64,000 nt of DNA from an uncultured Pontibacter sp. (lineage in GTDB: Bacteria > Bacteroidota > Bacteroidia > Cytophagales > Hymenobacteraceae). Made by a program: the position numbers and the translations under genes. The notes under the pieces were generated by a model. That model was not told where the DNA came from. It made no database searches and saw only the letters and a list, made by a program, of their open reading frames with translations. Within the stretch, counting starts at the first letter, position 1, and each line of letters starts with the position of its first letter. The stretch covers positions 1-64,000 of the forward strand of contig CANMMP010000002.1 of NCBI GenBank assembly GCA_947499125.1, given 5' to 3'. Below are positions 1 through 8,820 of this stretch, one piece after another.

Positions 1-67
1 ACAGAGAAGTTAAGCCCGGACGCGCCGATGGTACTGGTCTCACAGCCGGGAGAGTAGGTGGCCGCCA
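1..67 (+). rRNA. rrf: 5S ribosomal RNA, 3' part
   Basis: The first bases carry the conserved 5S segments GAAGTTAAGCCC, GCGCCGATGGTACTGG and GGGAGAGTAGGT, in the correct order for the 3' half of 5S rRNA. The 5' half lies upstream of the window. The exact 3' end is placed just before the following terminator by analogy and may be off by a few bases. It implies that an rRNA operon ends here and is read toward the right. Confidence 0.93.
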
Positions 68-78
68 ACCCTATCCTT

Positions 79-116
79 AAAAACACCCCTTCCACGAAAG
101 TAGATGGGGTGTTTTT
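79..116 (+). terminator. rRNA operon terminator
   Basis: An 11-bp perfect inverted repeat (AAAAACACCCC at 79-89 and GGGGTGTTTTT at 106-116) ending in a T-run follows the 5S gene directly. It is a standard intrinsic terminator for the rRNA operon. Confidence 0.9.
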
Positions 117-186
117 GCGTTTATGCCAAGTGTGGTGGTGGGGGTATGGGTGGGGAAGTATGGGGTTGCCTGCTTAGTAGCTGGTG

Positions 187-210
187 CTTGTTGGTGAAAA
201 CACCAACAAG
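187..210. repeat. Perfect 10-bp hairpin
   Basis: CTTGTTGGTG (187-196), AAAA loop, CACCAACAAG (201-210). A second inverted pair encloses it: CCTATCCTTAA at 70-80, just after the 5S gene, and TTAAGGATAGG at 222-232. Between the terminator and the first gene (117-361) I see nothing else except a TAAGTTTG promoter-like box at 331-338. Confidence 0.5.
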
Positions 211-361
211 GGAGGCAGGGCTTAAGGATAGGTCAGAATTTTAATCTTTTTGTAATTCATTCCTTTACTATATTCTCCCTTAAATGTATTAGTTATCAGC
301 AGTTGTAACAGACTAGCGTGTTATTCGTTGTAAGTTTGTTATTTCCTGTCTAACTTGATAC

Positions 362-2359
362 ATGACATTTGTTCATCCCTTCTTCCTGTATGCGCTTGCT
401 GCTATTGCTATACCTATAGTTTTGCATTTGGTGCAGTTGCGCCGAGCAAAACGTATTGCATTCAGTAATGTTCAATTCATAAAAGCTTCTCAGGATGTAA
501 CGGCAAGTCAGCGGAAGCTAAAAGACCTGTTAATTCTTTTCTGCCGTATTCTTTTTGTGATATTTCTGGTTTTAGCTTTTGCCCAGCCTTTTCTTCCAGG
601 TACAGTTAATTCTGCCGAAACTTCTCAGGACAATGTTACTTTACTTGTCGACAATTCTTATAGTATGCAGAACCAGCACGCAGAGTCGGATATGCCTTTG
701 CTGGCTTATACTGTAGATAAGGCTTCTGGTATTTTAAATTTGTTTCCTCCCGCTTCTGTCTTCTCTGTAGCCGATTACACCAGCTATAAAGGGAACAGCT
801 ATTCTTCTAAAACGGAAGTTGTATCAGCGCTCAATAATTATACTTATAGTTCTTCTTTCTCTCCAGAGTTCAAGCCATCAGCATCTGGTCACGTTTTCTT
901 TCTTTCCGATTTCCAGAAGAATAGTTTCAGGCCTTCCTTTTTACAGCGATTTGACTCAACGTCTCAGGTACATTTAATTCCGGTTGAGGCAGATAATAGC
1001 CAAAATGTTTACATCGATACTTTATTCCTGGAAGATGCTTTTATCAGGCAAGGTGTTGAGAACCGATTACATATTAAACTATATAATGCCGGCGATAACG
1101 AAGTACAGGATATACCTGTAAAGCTTTTTATTAACCATGAGCAGGCTGCGGCTTTTAGCCTCGATCTGGCACCTAAGCAAATTACTTCTCATACTATAGC
1201 TTTCCAGGTGAGGAACAATGATGTGAGCGAGGCTTATGTTATGGTGGATGATTATCCGGTTGAGTTTGATAACACCTACCATTTTGTATTAAACCCTTCT
1301 GAAAGTATAAGTATAGCTGAAGTAAGAGAACCAGAAAGTTTGGACCTCAAATCGGTGTTTGAGAAAGAAAAGCTGTTCCAGTTCAATAGTTATACTTCTC
1401 AGAATATTGACTATGCCAGAGCCTCAACTGCAGATCTTCTGGTATTAAATGGGATTAAAAGTATAAATGCCGGTCTCGCAACTACTATAAATAACTATGT
1501 GCAGGCTGGTGGTACTTTGCTTGTTGTGCCTCCGTCTATTACTGAATCGCAGGGCTATGAAACATTGTTTCAGCAGATAGGAGTTAGTGCCAGGTTAGCT
1601 GGTAATTCTTCTTCTTCAAAAACTGATCTGGTAGCGCCTGCTCCTGATAATCCTTTTTTTGCGGGTGTGTTAGAAGATTACGATACAAAACTTAAAATGC
1701 CGGCAGCTATACGCAAACTTAGCTGGTCCAGGGCGTCAGAAGATATTTTAAAGTATAGAGGCGGCACAGCTTTTATGTCGCGGTTTGATAGAGGCAGAGG
1801 ACGTGTATTTTTAATGGCTGCACCGTTACAGGAAGACCAGAATACTCTTGTACACCACGCCCTGTTGCTGCCTGTACTATACAAAACTGCTATAAGCAGC
1901 TACAAGCAGGAGCAGCAACTTGCTTATAGGTTGTCCGGCGAAACTATAAAGTTACCTGTGGTGCAAGCTAAAGGGAGTGAAGGCATCTATAAACTGGAGA
2001 AAGACAGCCTGGCATTTATACCTGAGCAACAACTACGTGGCGGTAATTTATACTTTACAATCCCGCCTGACCTGAACGAAGCCGGCTTTTATGACCTGAC
2101 ACTGGATGGTAAATCTACTGCTACTATAGCGCTTAACTATAACAAACAGGAATCGGAGTTAGAACAGTATAGTCCCGAGGAATTGAGGAACCTGATAGGC
2201 GCTGGAAAAAATAATATACATGTTTACGACTATGGAGATGCCTTTTCGGTAAAGAATGAGTTTGAAAAAAGATTTTTTGGCGTGGAGCTTTGGAAATATT
2301 GTCTAATATTGTGTCTGGTTTTCCTGATGGCCGAAACTGCCCTCATTAGATTTCTCTGA
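362..2359 (+). CDS. BatA-domain membrane protein
   Basis: A 665-residue membrane-anchored protein. The N-terminus holds two membrane helices (about 5-22 and 57-77) separated by a basic segment, the pattern of the BatA N-terminal domain. A von Willebrand-like metal site LVDNSYSM (D-x-S-x-S) follows, then a long extracytoplasmic region and a C-terminal helix at the end. In Bacteroidota such proteins are linked by family to the Bat (aerotolerance) group, but the actual role is not established. It is followed by the dihydroorotase-like gene after a 3-bp gap, so the two are probably co-transcribed. ATG start; no better alternative. Confidence 0.8.
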   Translation: MTFVHPFFLYALAAIAIPIVLHLVQLRRAKRIAFSNVQFIKASQDVTASQRKLKDLLILFCRILFVIFLVLAFAQPFLPGTVNSAETSQDNVTLLVDNSYSMQNQHAESDMPLLAYTVDKASGILNLFPPASVFSVADYTSYKGNSYSSKTEVVSALNNYTYSSSFSPEFKPSASGHVFFLSDFQKNSFRPSFLQRFDSTSQVHLIPVEADNSQNVYIDTLFLEDAFIRQGVENRLHIKLYNAGDNEVQDIPVKLFINHEQAAAFSLDLAPKQITSHTIAFQVRNNDVSEAYVMVDDYPVEFDNTYHFVLNPSESISIAEVREPESLDLKSVFEKEKLFQFNSYTSQNIDYARASTADLLVLNGIKSINAGLATTINNYVQAGGTLLVVPPSITESQGYETLFQQIGVSARLAGNSSSSKTDLVAPAPDNPFFAGVLEDYDTKLKMPAAIRKLSWSRASEDILKYRGGTAFMSRFDRGRGRVFLMAAPLQEDQNTLVHHALLLPVLYKTAISSYKQEQQLAYRLSGETIKLPVVQAKGSEGIYKLEKDSLAFIPEQQLRGGNLYFTIPPDLNEAGFYDLTLDGKSTATIALNYNKQESELEQYSPEELRNLIGAGKNNIHVYDYGDAFSVKNEFEKRFFGVELWKYCLILCLVFLMAETALIRFL

Positions 2360-2362
2360 CAA

Positions 2363-3625
2363 ATGAACATTTTCCTAAGAGCCGCTACCATCTTCCAGCC
2401 TTCTTCGCCATTTCATCTGCAAAGGCAAAACATTTTAATTGAACAAGGTCAAATCACTTACATTGGTCCTGATGAAAAGCAGGCTGATAAAACCTTAGAA
2501 GCGGATAATTTATGCGTTTCTGCAGGCTGGGTGGATATGTTTGCGTTGCCTGGCGAACCAGGTTTTGAGCACAAAGAAGACCTGCAAAGTATAGCTGCTG
2601 CAGCAGCTGCCGGTGGTTTTACCGAAGTGCTTTGTATGCCAAACGTGCACCCGGTAGTGCAAACCAAAGGCGCTATCAATTACATAAAGAACAGATCGCA
2701 GGAGTTGCCTGTAACGCTGCACCCGGCAGGAGCGGTTACTACTGACGCAACCGGTAAGGAGCTTACCGAGATGATCGACCTGAAAAAGGCCGGAGCCGTA
2801 GCTTTTACTGATGGCACTCAGCCGATACAAGGCACAGAGGTTATGGTAAAGGCGCTGCAGTATTTGCAATTGTTTGATGGCCTGCTTATTAACCGGCCAG
2901 AGGATGCTAAACTAACTGCATTCGGGCAGATGCACGAAGGTATAGCCAGCACCAGGCTGGGGCTTAAAGGCTTACCGGCATTGGCAGAAGAAACAATAGT
3001 GGCGCGCGACCTTCAGTTGCTGGCTTACACCGGGGGGAAACTACACATCTCTATGGTATCAACAAAAGCAGCGATAGAGAGCATTCGCAAAGCAAAAGCG
3101 GATGGGCTGCAGGTAACCTGCGATGTGGCCAGTTACCAGGCTGCCTTCACCGACGAAACCATGGCTCCCTTCGATACAAACTATAAAGTAAACCCACCAT
3201 TCCGTAGCGCAGCCGATGCAGAAGCAATTAAGCAGGGACTGGCCGATGGAACTATAGATGCGCTTGTTTCGGGGCACCAACCACACGATACAGAAGCCAA
3301 GAACCTGGAGTTTGACCTGGCAGATTTTGGTATAATGAACCTTGAAACTGCCTTTGCCATAGCCAACCAGACATTTGCTGATTCGCTTCCGCTGGAGAAG
3401 CTGATTGAAAAGCTGACAGTTAACCCAAGGAATATTTTACAGTTGCCACAGCCAGGTATATCTGAAGGTGAGGTGGCTAACCTTACTATTTTTGACCCAA
3501 GCCAGTACTGGACACCGACCTTAGCTACCACCAGATCGAAAGGAATAAACAGTCCGTTTTTTGGGCAGCAGCTGAAAGGCAAGGTGTTGGGTATTGTACA
3601 TAAAGGCCATGTAGTGCTATATTAA
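2363..3625 (+). CDS. Dihydroorotase-like protein, probably non-catalytic
   Basis: A 420-residue amidohydrolase-fold protein that aligns along its length with type I dihydroorotase (pyrimidine synthesis). Landmarks are present but altered: the DxHxHLREPG metal and substrate loop reads DMFALPGEPG (residues 58-67, both His and the Arg lost), HPED reads RPED, HVST reads MVST, and the TDHAPH loop reads SGHQPH. This matches the pseudo-dihydroorotase (PyrC') class, whose known members act as structural partners of aspartate transcarbamoylase. A structural role here is inference. It starts 3 bp after the BatA-like gene. Confidence 0.82.
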   Translation: MNIFLRAATIFQPSSPFHLQRQNILIEQGQITYIGPDEKQADKTLEADNLCVSAGWVDMFALPGEPGFEHKEDLQSIAAAAAAGGFTEVLCMPNVHPVVQTKGAINYIKNRSQELPVTLHPAGAVTTDATGKELTEMIDLKKAGAVAFTDGTQPIQGTEVMVKALQYLQLFDGLLINRPEDAKLTAFGQMHEGIASTRLGLKGLPALAEETIVARDLQLLAYTGGKLHISMVSTKAAIESIRKAKADGLQVTCDVASYQAAFTDETMAPFDTNYKVNPPFRSAADAEAIKQGLADGTIDALVSGHQPHDTEAKNLEFDLADFGIMNLETAFAIANQTFADSLPLEKLIEKLTVNPRNILQLPQPGISEGEVANLTIFDPSQYWTPTLATTRSKGINSPFFGQQLKGKVLGIVHKGHVVLY

Positions 3626-3688
3626 TATTATTTAATAAATTTATACTTATATTACAGTTAGGATAGACCCGCTGTACTTTTTGCATCC

Positions 3689-4198
3689 ATGTTTAACCAG
3701 GCAATAACACGAGTTGGAATCCGCTTCGGCGTAATAGGAGGGCTGGCATGCTTTGCCATTGTGCTGCTGTTATACTTTATAGGGTATAACCCATTTGGCA
3801 ACTATGGCCGCTGGAGTTTTATACCAGTGCCGGTCGCTATTTTTCTGGCGATCAAATACTATAAAAATTTTTACAATGCTGAGCTAGGCTTTTTACGCGG
3901 ATTACGGGTTGGCGCCTCAGTTGCGTTTTATGTAGCGCTTACGGCTTCGTTGCTTATTTTTATACTTACATACTTTGCAGGGCCAGAGCTCATAAAAATG
4001 CATGTAACCGAAATGAAAGCCTTGCTTGATGAGACCCGGGAAGAACAGATAAAAATACTTGGGGAGCGAATGTTTGAGGAAGGCTATAATGCGCTGGACT
4101 CGCTTACGCCATCAATGCTGGCAGCCGACGATTTTGTGCGGAGATTTTTAGGAGGGGTGATTTTTGCGTTGGTAGGTGCTATTTTTTACAGAAAGTAA
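3689..4198 (+). CDS. DUF4199 membrane protein
   Basis: A 169-residue integral membrane protein with helices near residues 13-31, 44-57, 75-97 and 152-166 and a hydrophilic, acidic loop (about 105-145) before the last helix. The architecture and sequence fit DUF4199, a Bacteroidota family of unknown function. It is followed 32 bp later by a second member of the same family, and then by a GT2 glycosyltransferase. This order is often seen in Cytophagales, suggesting an envelope role, but no biochemical function can be assigned. Confidence 0.75.
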   Translation: MFNQAITRVGIRFGVIGGLACFAIVLLLYFIGYNPFGNYGRWSFIPVPVAIFLAIKYYKNFYNAELGFLRGLRVGASVAFYVALTASLLIFILTYFAGPELIKMHVTEMKALLDETREEQIKILGERMFEEGYNALDSLTPSMLAADDFVRRFLGGVIFALVGAIFYRK

Positions 4199-4230
4199 AC
4201 CATAATCTTTAACCTTTAACCTACAATTTT

Positions 4231-4764
4231 ATGACTGAACCACACTACGAAACAAAACCGTCCATTTTAAAGATCGCACTAAAATGGGGACTCTTAACAG
4301 GACTTGTATCCATTATATATGCGCTGTTCGGGTTTGTAACAGAGAGCTTTGGTAATTTTTTAATTACACTGCTGGTTTCCCTCATCATATCTATACTTGG
4401 TATCGTGATGGCTCTGAAAGAGTTTAGGGAGAAAAACGGCGGATACATGACCTATGGCGAGGGCTTGCTGCTTGGTGTGGGTGCGATGGTAATTGCAAGT
4501 ATACTTTCGGGCCTGTTTGCTATGCTGTACATGCAGTTTGTAGACCCTATGATAGGTGAGAAAATGGTAGACGCCACCTTAGAGCAAATGGAAGGCTTTG
4601 GTGTAGATGCTGATGCCCTGGAAGAACAGCGTGAAATGATACTTGCCGAGAATACTCCGCTTAATCAGCTGTGGGGTGCATTAAAGAATGGGCTATTTGG
4701 TGGTTTATTTTTATCTTTGATCATCTCAGCCATCATGAAAAGAAAAAGGCCGGAGTTTGAATAA
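4231..4764 (+). CDS. DUF4199 membrane protein, second copy
   Basis: A 177-residue membrane protein with the same layout as its upstream neighbour: a short cytoplasmic start, helices near 14-36, 41-60 and 80-103, an acidic loop rich in Glu and Met (about 105-148), and a final helix before a basic KRKRP tail. It belongs to DUF4199 and is probably an ancient tandem duplicate of the preceding gene. The stop is 3 bp before the glycosyltransferase start, so one transcript is likely. Function unknown. Confidence 0.78.
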   Translation: MTEPHYETKPSILKIALKWGLLTGLVSIIYALFGFVTESFGNFLITLLVSLIISILGIVMALKEFREKNGGYMTYGEGLLLGVGAMVIASILSGLFAMLYMQFVDPMIGEKMVDATLEQMEGFGVDADALEEQREMILAENTPLNQLWGALKNGLFGGLFLSLIISAIMKRKRPEFE

Positions 4765-4767
4765 ACG

Positions 4768-5742
4768 ATGCAATACCCTTATGATATTTCGGTAGTAGTT
4801 CCGCTCTTTAACGAGGAGGAGTCGCTGCCAGAACTCGTGCGCTGGATCAAACGTGTGATGCATGCGCACGAGTTTTCTTATGAAATTATACTTGTTGACG
4901 ACGGCAGCACAGACCGCTCATGGGATGTGATCCATGAACTGAGCGCCCAGGACAACACGATAAAAGGCATTAGCTTTAACCGCAACTACGGCAAATCTGC
5001 TGCGCTTAATATGGGCTTCCAGCGTTGTGCCGGCGAGGTGGTTATTACTATGGATGCCGACCTGCAGGACAGCCCGGAAGAAATACCTGCGCTGTACGAC
5101 ATGATTAAGCACCAGAAGTACGACCTGGTGAGTGGCTGGAAGCAAAAACGCTTCGACCCGATAAGCAAGACCATTCCTACAAAATTATTTAACGCCGCTA
5201 CCCGCAAACTGTCAGGTATAAAACTGCACGACTTTAACTGTGGCCTTAAGGCCTATCGCCAGCTGGTTGTTAAAACGATAGATGTACACGGCGAAATGCA
5301 CCGCTATATTCCGGTTATTGCCAAATGGAACGGCTTTAACAAGATTGGCGAAAAAGTAGTGAAGCACCAGGAACGCAAGTATGGCACCACCAAATTCGGG
5401 TTGGAGCGCTTCGTATACGGTTTCCTGGACCTGCTATCAATTACTTTTGTAAGCCGTTTTAAAAAGCGCCCGATGCACTTCTTCGGTACGCTGGGTTCGT
5501 TGATGTTTACGGTTGGTTTAGGTATAACTATCTGGCTGATCGTGCAGAAACTGTTCAGGTTGTATTCTGATGGACGAGTACGAGATATCGTGGATCAGCC
5601 TTTATTTTTCCTGGCCTTGGTAACGGTTATACTTGGGGTGCAGCTTTTCCTGGCTGGTTTCCTGGCCGAAATGATATCCATGGCATCAAGTAAGAAAAAC
5701 GAATACCTGGTGCGTGACCGCGTGGGTTCTGTAAAAGCATAA
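4768..5742 (+). CDS. GT2 family glycosyltransferase (DPM1/GtrB-like)
   Basis: A 324-residue inverting glycosyltransferase. The GT-A domain shows VVPLFNEEESLPE near residue 10, ILVDDGSTD near 46 and the metal-binding TMDADLQD near 95. Two C-terminal membrane helices (about 235-258 and 270-292) place it with polyisoprenyl-phosphate glycosyltransferases of the GtrB/ArnC/DPM1 type, which load a sugar onto a lipid carrier at the inner membrane. The stop codon overlaps the next start (TAATG), indicating translational coupling with the GT4 gene. The sugar cannot be read from the sequence. Confidence 0.88.
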   Translation: MQYPYDISVVVPLFNEEESLPELVRWIKRVMHAHEFSYEIILVDDGSTDRSWDVIHELSAQDNTIKGISFNRNYGKSAALNMGFQRCAGEVVITMDADLQDSPEEIPALYDMIKHQKYDLVSGWKQKRFDPISKTIPTKLFNAATRKLSGIKLHDFNCGLKAYRQLVVKTIDVHGEMHRYIPVIAKWNGFNKIGEKVVKHQERKYGTTKFGLERFVYGFLDLLSITFVSRFKKRPMHFFGTLGSLMFTVGLGITIWLIVQKLFRLYSDGRVRDIVDQPLFFLALVTVILGVQLFLAGFLAEMISMASSKKNEYLVRDRVGSVKA

Positions 5743-6902
5743 TGGCGAAACGGCGTATAGTTATAGTTGGTCCGGCCCACCCATTGCGTGGTGGCGGTAT
5801 GGCCACTTTTAACGAGCGCCTGGCCCAAGCTTTCCAGGAGAATGGTGATGAGGTAGAGATAGTTACGTTCAGCCTGCAGTATCCATCGTTTTTGTTCCCG
5901 GGCAAAAGCCAGTATTCTGATGAGCCTGCTCCCGAAGGCTTGCGCATTAAAGTCCTCATCAACTCCGTGAACCCACTCAGCTGGTTTAAAACCGGCAATT
6001 ATATTCGTAAGCAAAAGCCTGATATAGTTATTTTCAGGTATTGGCTGCCGTTTATGGGGCCAGCATTAGGTACGATTGCCCGCATCATCAAAAAAAGCAA
6101 GTATAGCCGCATACTGGCCATAACCGATAACGTGGTGCCCCACGAAAAGCGCCCCGGCGATGTTCCTTTTACCAAATATTTCCTGAGTTCCTGCCATGGG
6201 TTCATTACCATGTCCCGGTCAGTGCAGGAAGATCTGCAACGTTTTGAGCCTACAAAGCCAAATCTATACCTGGCACATCCACTCTACGATAACTTTGGAG
6301 GTATAACATCTAAAGCCGAAGCTTGTGCAGCTTTAAACCTCGACCCAACTTACAACTACCTGCTGTTTTTCGGGTTTATAAGAGCCTATAAAGGGCTGGA
6401 TCTGCTGCTGAAGGCCATGGCCGAACCAGGTATAAAAGCACTGAAGAATGTAAAGCTTATAGTTGCCGGTGAATTTTACGAAGATGCCGCGCCTTACCAC
6501 GAGCTGATAGAAAAGCTGGACTTGCAGGGGCAGCTTATACTTCGCACCGATTTTATACCTAATGCTGAAGTCCGCCATTATTTCTGTGCTGCCGATCTTA
6601 TAGTTCAGCCTTACAAACATGCCACACAAAGCGGTGTAACACAGGTTGCCTATCATTTTAATAAGCCAATGGTAGTTACAAATGTAGGTGGCCTTGCCGA
6701 ATTAGTGCCTGATGGCGAAGTTGGTTATGTGGTAGCCCCCGAACCGCAACCTATAGCTGCCGCTATCCTCGATTTCTACAATTCTGATATAGTCAGAAAA
6801 CTGGAACAGAATATTAAACTGCACAAGCAGCGCTTTAGCTGGGCAAGTTTTACTCAAAATATTTACCGTCTGGCAGATAGTGTTTTACTAAGGCGCATGT
6901 AA
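5742..6902 (+). CDS. GT4 family glycosyltransferase
   Basis: A 386-residue retaining glycosyltransferase with GT-B fold. The N-terminus has a glycine-rich loop (HPLRGGGMATFNERL) for acceptor binding; the C-terminal domain holds FFGFIRAYKGLDLLLKA and the nucleotide-sugar motif region KPMVVTNVGGLAELVPDG. It overlaps the preceding GT2 gene by one base, so both likely work on the same envelope polysaccharide or glycolipid. It is the last gene of the plus-strand run that starts with the BatA-like gene. Confidence 0.87.
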   Translation: MAKRRIVIVGPAHPLRGGGMATFNERLAQAFQENGDEVEIVTFSLQYPSFLFPGKSQYSDEPAPEGLRIKVLINSVNPLSWFKTGNYIRKQKPDIVIFRYWLPFMGPALGTIARIIKKSKYSRILAITDNVVPHEKRPGDVPFTKYFLSSCHGFITMSRSVQEDLQRFEPTKPNLYLAHPLYDNFGGITSKAEACAALNLDPTYNYLLFFGFIRAYKGLDLLLKAMAEPGIKALKNVKLIVAGEFYEDAAPYHELIEKLDLQGQLILRTDFIPNAEVRHYFCAADLIVQPYKHATQSGVTQVAYHFNKPMVVTNVGGLAELVPDGEVGYVVAPEPQPIAAAILDFYNSDIVRKLEQNIKLHKQRFSWASFTQNIYRLADSVLLRRM

Positions 6903-6989
6903 TTATTTTAATTAAAGAAATTTAGCAATATAATTGTACTTTTAGTTAAGTTGTATTTTAGGTTGAATCTTATAAATATTGTATTGTGA

Positions 6990-7142
6990 TTTAATATTTA
7001 TAAAATATTAACTACGCTTAACTTTTATACTTCGGATGCCATTGGTACTTATGTTATTGTATTGCAAGGCATGACAGCAGAAGGCGAAGCAGGAAGCAAA
7101 GTAGTAACGATACAGGTAAAAGAGCCTATAGCACGACGCTAA
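6990..7142 (+). pseudogene. Possible 3' remnant of a secreted repeat-domain protein
   Basis: An open frame of 50 codons with no good start reads ...GTYVIVLQGMTAEGEAGSK... to a TAA. This looks like the C-terminal beta-strand module of large Bacteroidota surface proteins (MG2 or carboxypeptidase-regulatory-like). The frame is closed upstream by a TGA at 6987-6989. The flanking DNA is AT-rich. It may be a decayed gene end or a chance frame; the resemblance was judged by eye. Confidence 0.35.
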
Positions 7143-7160
7143 ACTCCTAACTATAAAAAT

Positions 7161-7199
7161 AAAAATCCCCGGCTATACTTATAATAGCCGGGGATTTTT
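7161..7199 (-). terminator. purB terminator (bidirectional shape)
   Basis: A 16-bp perfect stem, AAAAATCCCCGGCTAT (7161-7176) against ATAGCCGGGGATTTTT (7184-7199), lies 20 bp after the purB stop. The T-runs on both sides mean it could also stop transcripts arriving from the glycosyltransferase run. Confidence 0.9.
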
Positions 7200-7218
7200 T
7201 ATTGGTGTGGTCTTATAC

Positions 7219-8571
7219 TTAAATCAGGTCTACGCCGGTGTAGCTGTAAGGTGTGATCTGTTTTAACTCAGCTTTTATACTATCGTTAACCTGCAGGCTG
7301 TCTATAAAATTGCTTATAGTTTGCGCTGTCATCTTTTCGTTTTTGCGGGTCAGTGCTTTCAAGGCTTCGTAAGGTTGCGGGTAACCTTCACGCCTAAGTA
7401 TGGTTTGGATACCTTCCGCTACAACAGCCCAGTTATCTTCGAGGTGCTGCGTAAGGGCAGCCTCGTTAAGCTCCAGTTTACCGATGCCGCGTTCCAACGA
7501 TTTTAAAGCGATAACAACATGCGCCAACGGCACGCCAACATTCCGTAAAACTGTAGAGTCTGTCAGGTCGCGCTGTAAACGGGAGATAGGTAGTTTGGCC
7601 GAAAGATGTTCCAGAACAGCATTGGCTATACCTAAGTTGCCTTCCGCATTCTCAAAATCGATAGGGTTAACTTTATGCGGCATTGCTGATGAGCCCACTT
7701 CGCCGGCTTTTATCTTTTGCTTGAAATAGCCCATCGACACATACTGCCACACATCGCGCGAAAAGTCTATCAGGATCGTGTTCAGGCGTTTCAGGCCATC
7801 GAAATAGGCTGCCAGGTTATCGTAATGCTCTATTTGAGTAGTATACTGGCTGCGCTGCAAACCAAGGCTTTCCTGCACAAACCTGTTTCCGAACTCTGGC
7901 CAGTTTATACTTGGGTAAGCTACATGATGGGCATTAAAGTTACCTGTAGCACCCCCAAACTTAGCCGAGAAAGGAACCTGGCTCAGTAAATTAAGCTGAG
8001 ATTCGAGTCGCTCGGCAAAAACCATGATCTCTTTGCCCAGGCGGGTAGGGGACGCAGGCTGCCCGTGGGTGTGCGCCAGCATCGGTATGCTTTTCCACTG
8101 TTCGGCCAGGCTTGCCAGCGTTTGGTGCAAGTGCTTATATATAGGCTGTAACACACGCTCGTTGGCCTCACGCAACGACATAGGTATGGCAGTGTTGTTC
8201 ACATCCTGCGAGGTCAACCCGAAATGTATAAATTCTTTGTACTGGCTCAGGCCAAGCTGGTCGAACTTGTCTTTTATAAAATACTCAACCGCTTTTACGT
8301 CGTGGTTGGTCGTTTTTTCAGTCTCTTTTATAGTTAAGGCATCCTGTTCAGTAAATTGCTCATACATAGCACGCAGGGCTGGATATGTATCTTTAGCTAC
8401 ATCTTTCAGTTGCGGTAATGGCAGTTCGCAAAGCGCTATAAAATATTCCACTTCTACCAGCACACGGTACCGAATCAGGCCAAACTCTGAAAAATAATCG
8501 GCTAATTCGTTTGTATTGCGGCGGTAGCGGCCATCTACCGGCGATATAGCAGTAAGTGTTGTAAGGTTCAT
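7219..8571 (-). CDS. purB: Adenylosuccinate lyase
   Basis: A 450-residue lyase of the fumarase/aspartase superfamily. It releases fumarate from SAICAR and from adenylosuccinate in purine synthesis. Diagnostic segments are TAISPVDGRY at the N-terminus, AHTHGQPASPT in the middle, and the signature loop SSAMPHKVNP with the catalytic serine. The start at 8571 gives the MNLTTLTAISPVDGRY beginning seen in the family and a length close to the 456 residues of the E. coli enzyme; the upstream in-frame extension is non-conserved and crosses the promoter. Single-gene unit with its own promoter and terminator. Confidence 0.96.
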   Translation of the reverse strand: MNLTTLTAISPVDGRYRRNTNELADYFSEFGLIRYRVLVEVEYFIALCELPLPQLKDVAKDTYPALRAMYEQFTEQDALTIKETEKTTNHDVKAVEYFIKDKFDQLGLSQYKEFIHFGLTSQDVNNTAIPMSLREANERVLQPIYKHLHQTLASLAEQWKSIPMLAHTHGQPASPTRLGKEIMVFAERLESQLNLLSQVPFSAKFGGATGNFNAHHVAYPSINWPEFGNRFVQESLGLQRSQYTTQIEHYDNLAAYFDGLKRLNTILIDFSRDVWQYVSMGYFKQKIKAGEVGSSAMPHKVNPIDFENAEGNLGIANAVLEHLSAKLPISRLQRDLTDSTVLRNVGVPLAHVVIALKSLERGIGKLELNEAALTQHLEDNWAVVAEGIQTILRREGYPQPYEALKALTRKNEKMTAQTISNFIDSLQVNDSIKAELKQITPYSYTGVDLI

Positions 8572-8593
8572 AGAAGCAGGAATAGTTTTGCAC

Positions 8594-8625
8594 CAAAGAT
8601 AAGCAGTAAAGCTATAGTTCGCCAA
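8594..8625 (-). promoter_or_regulatory. purB promoter (Bacteroidota type)
   Basis: On the minus strand TATCTTTG (8594-8601) matches the -7 element TAnnTTTG, and a TTG (8623-8625) sits 21 bp upstream as the -33 element. The ATG of purB follows 22 bp after the -7 box. Confidence 0.7.
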
Positions 8626-8820
8626 TTTGCACCAGTTTAAACCGCGTATAAAAACTGGATAATGAATGTATATTGTTATAACTATATCTAAAATGAGGTG
8701 TTGCCGTAATAGGTGGTTAACTAACACAAATTATACAATAAAACGTATCTCTAAGAGTTGACTTGTTTAGCCCTGTGTTTTAGATACTGAATCTAAATAG
8801 CGTAATTCGCATCTGGAATT

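Noticed and set aside
3181..3582. 133-codon minus-strand frame inside the dihydroorotase-like gene
   Set aside because: It is a shadow of the plus-strand gene, Ser/Cys-rich, with no domain or promoter.
8572..8727. N-terminal extension of purB
   Set aside because: It covers the promoter and does not resemble any PurB N-terminus.
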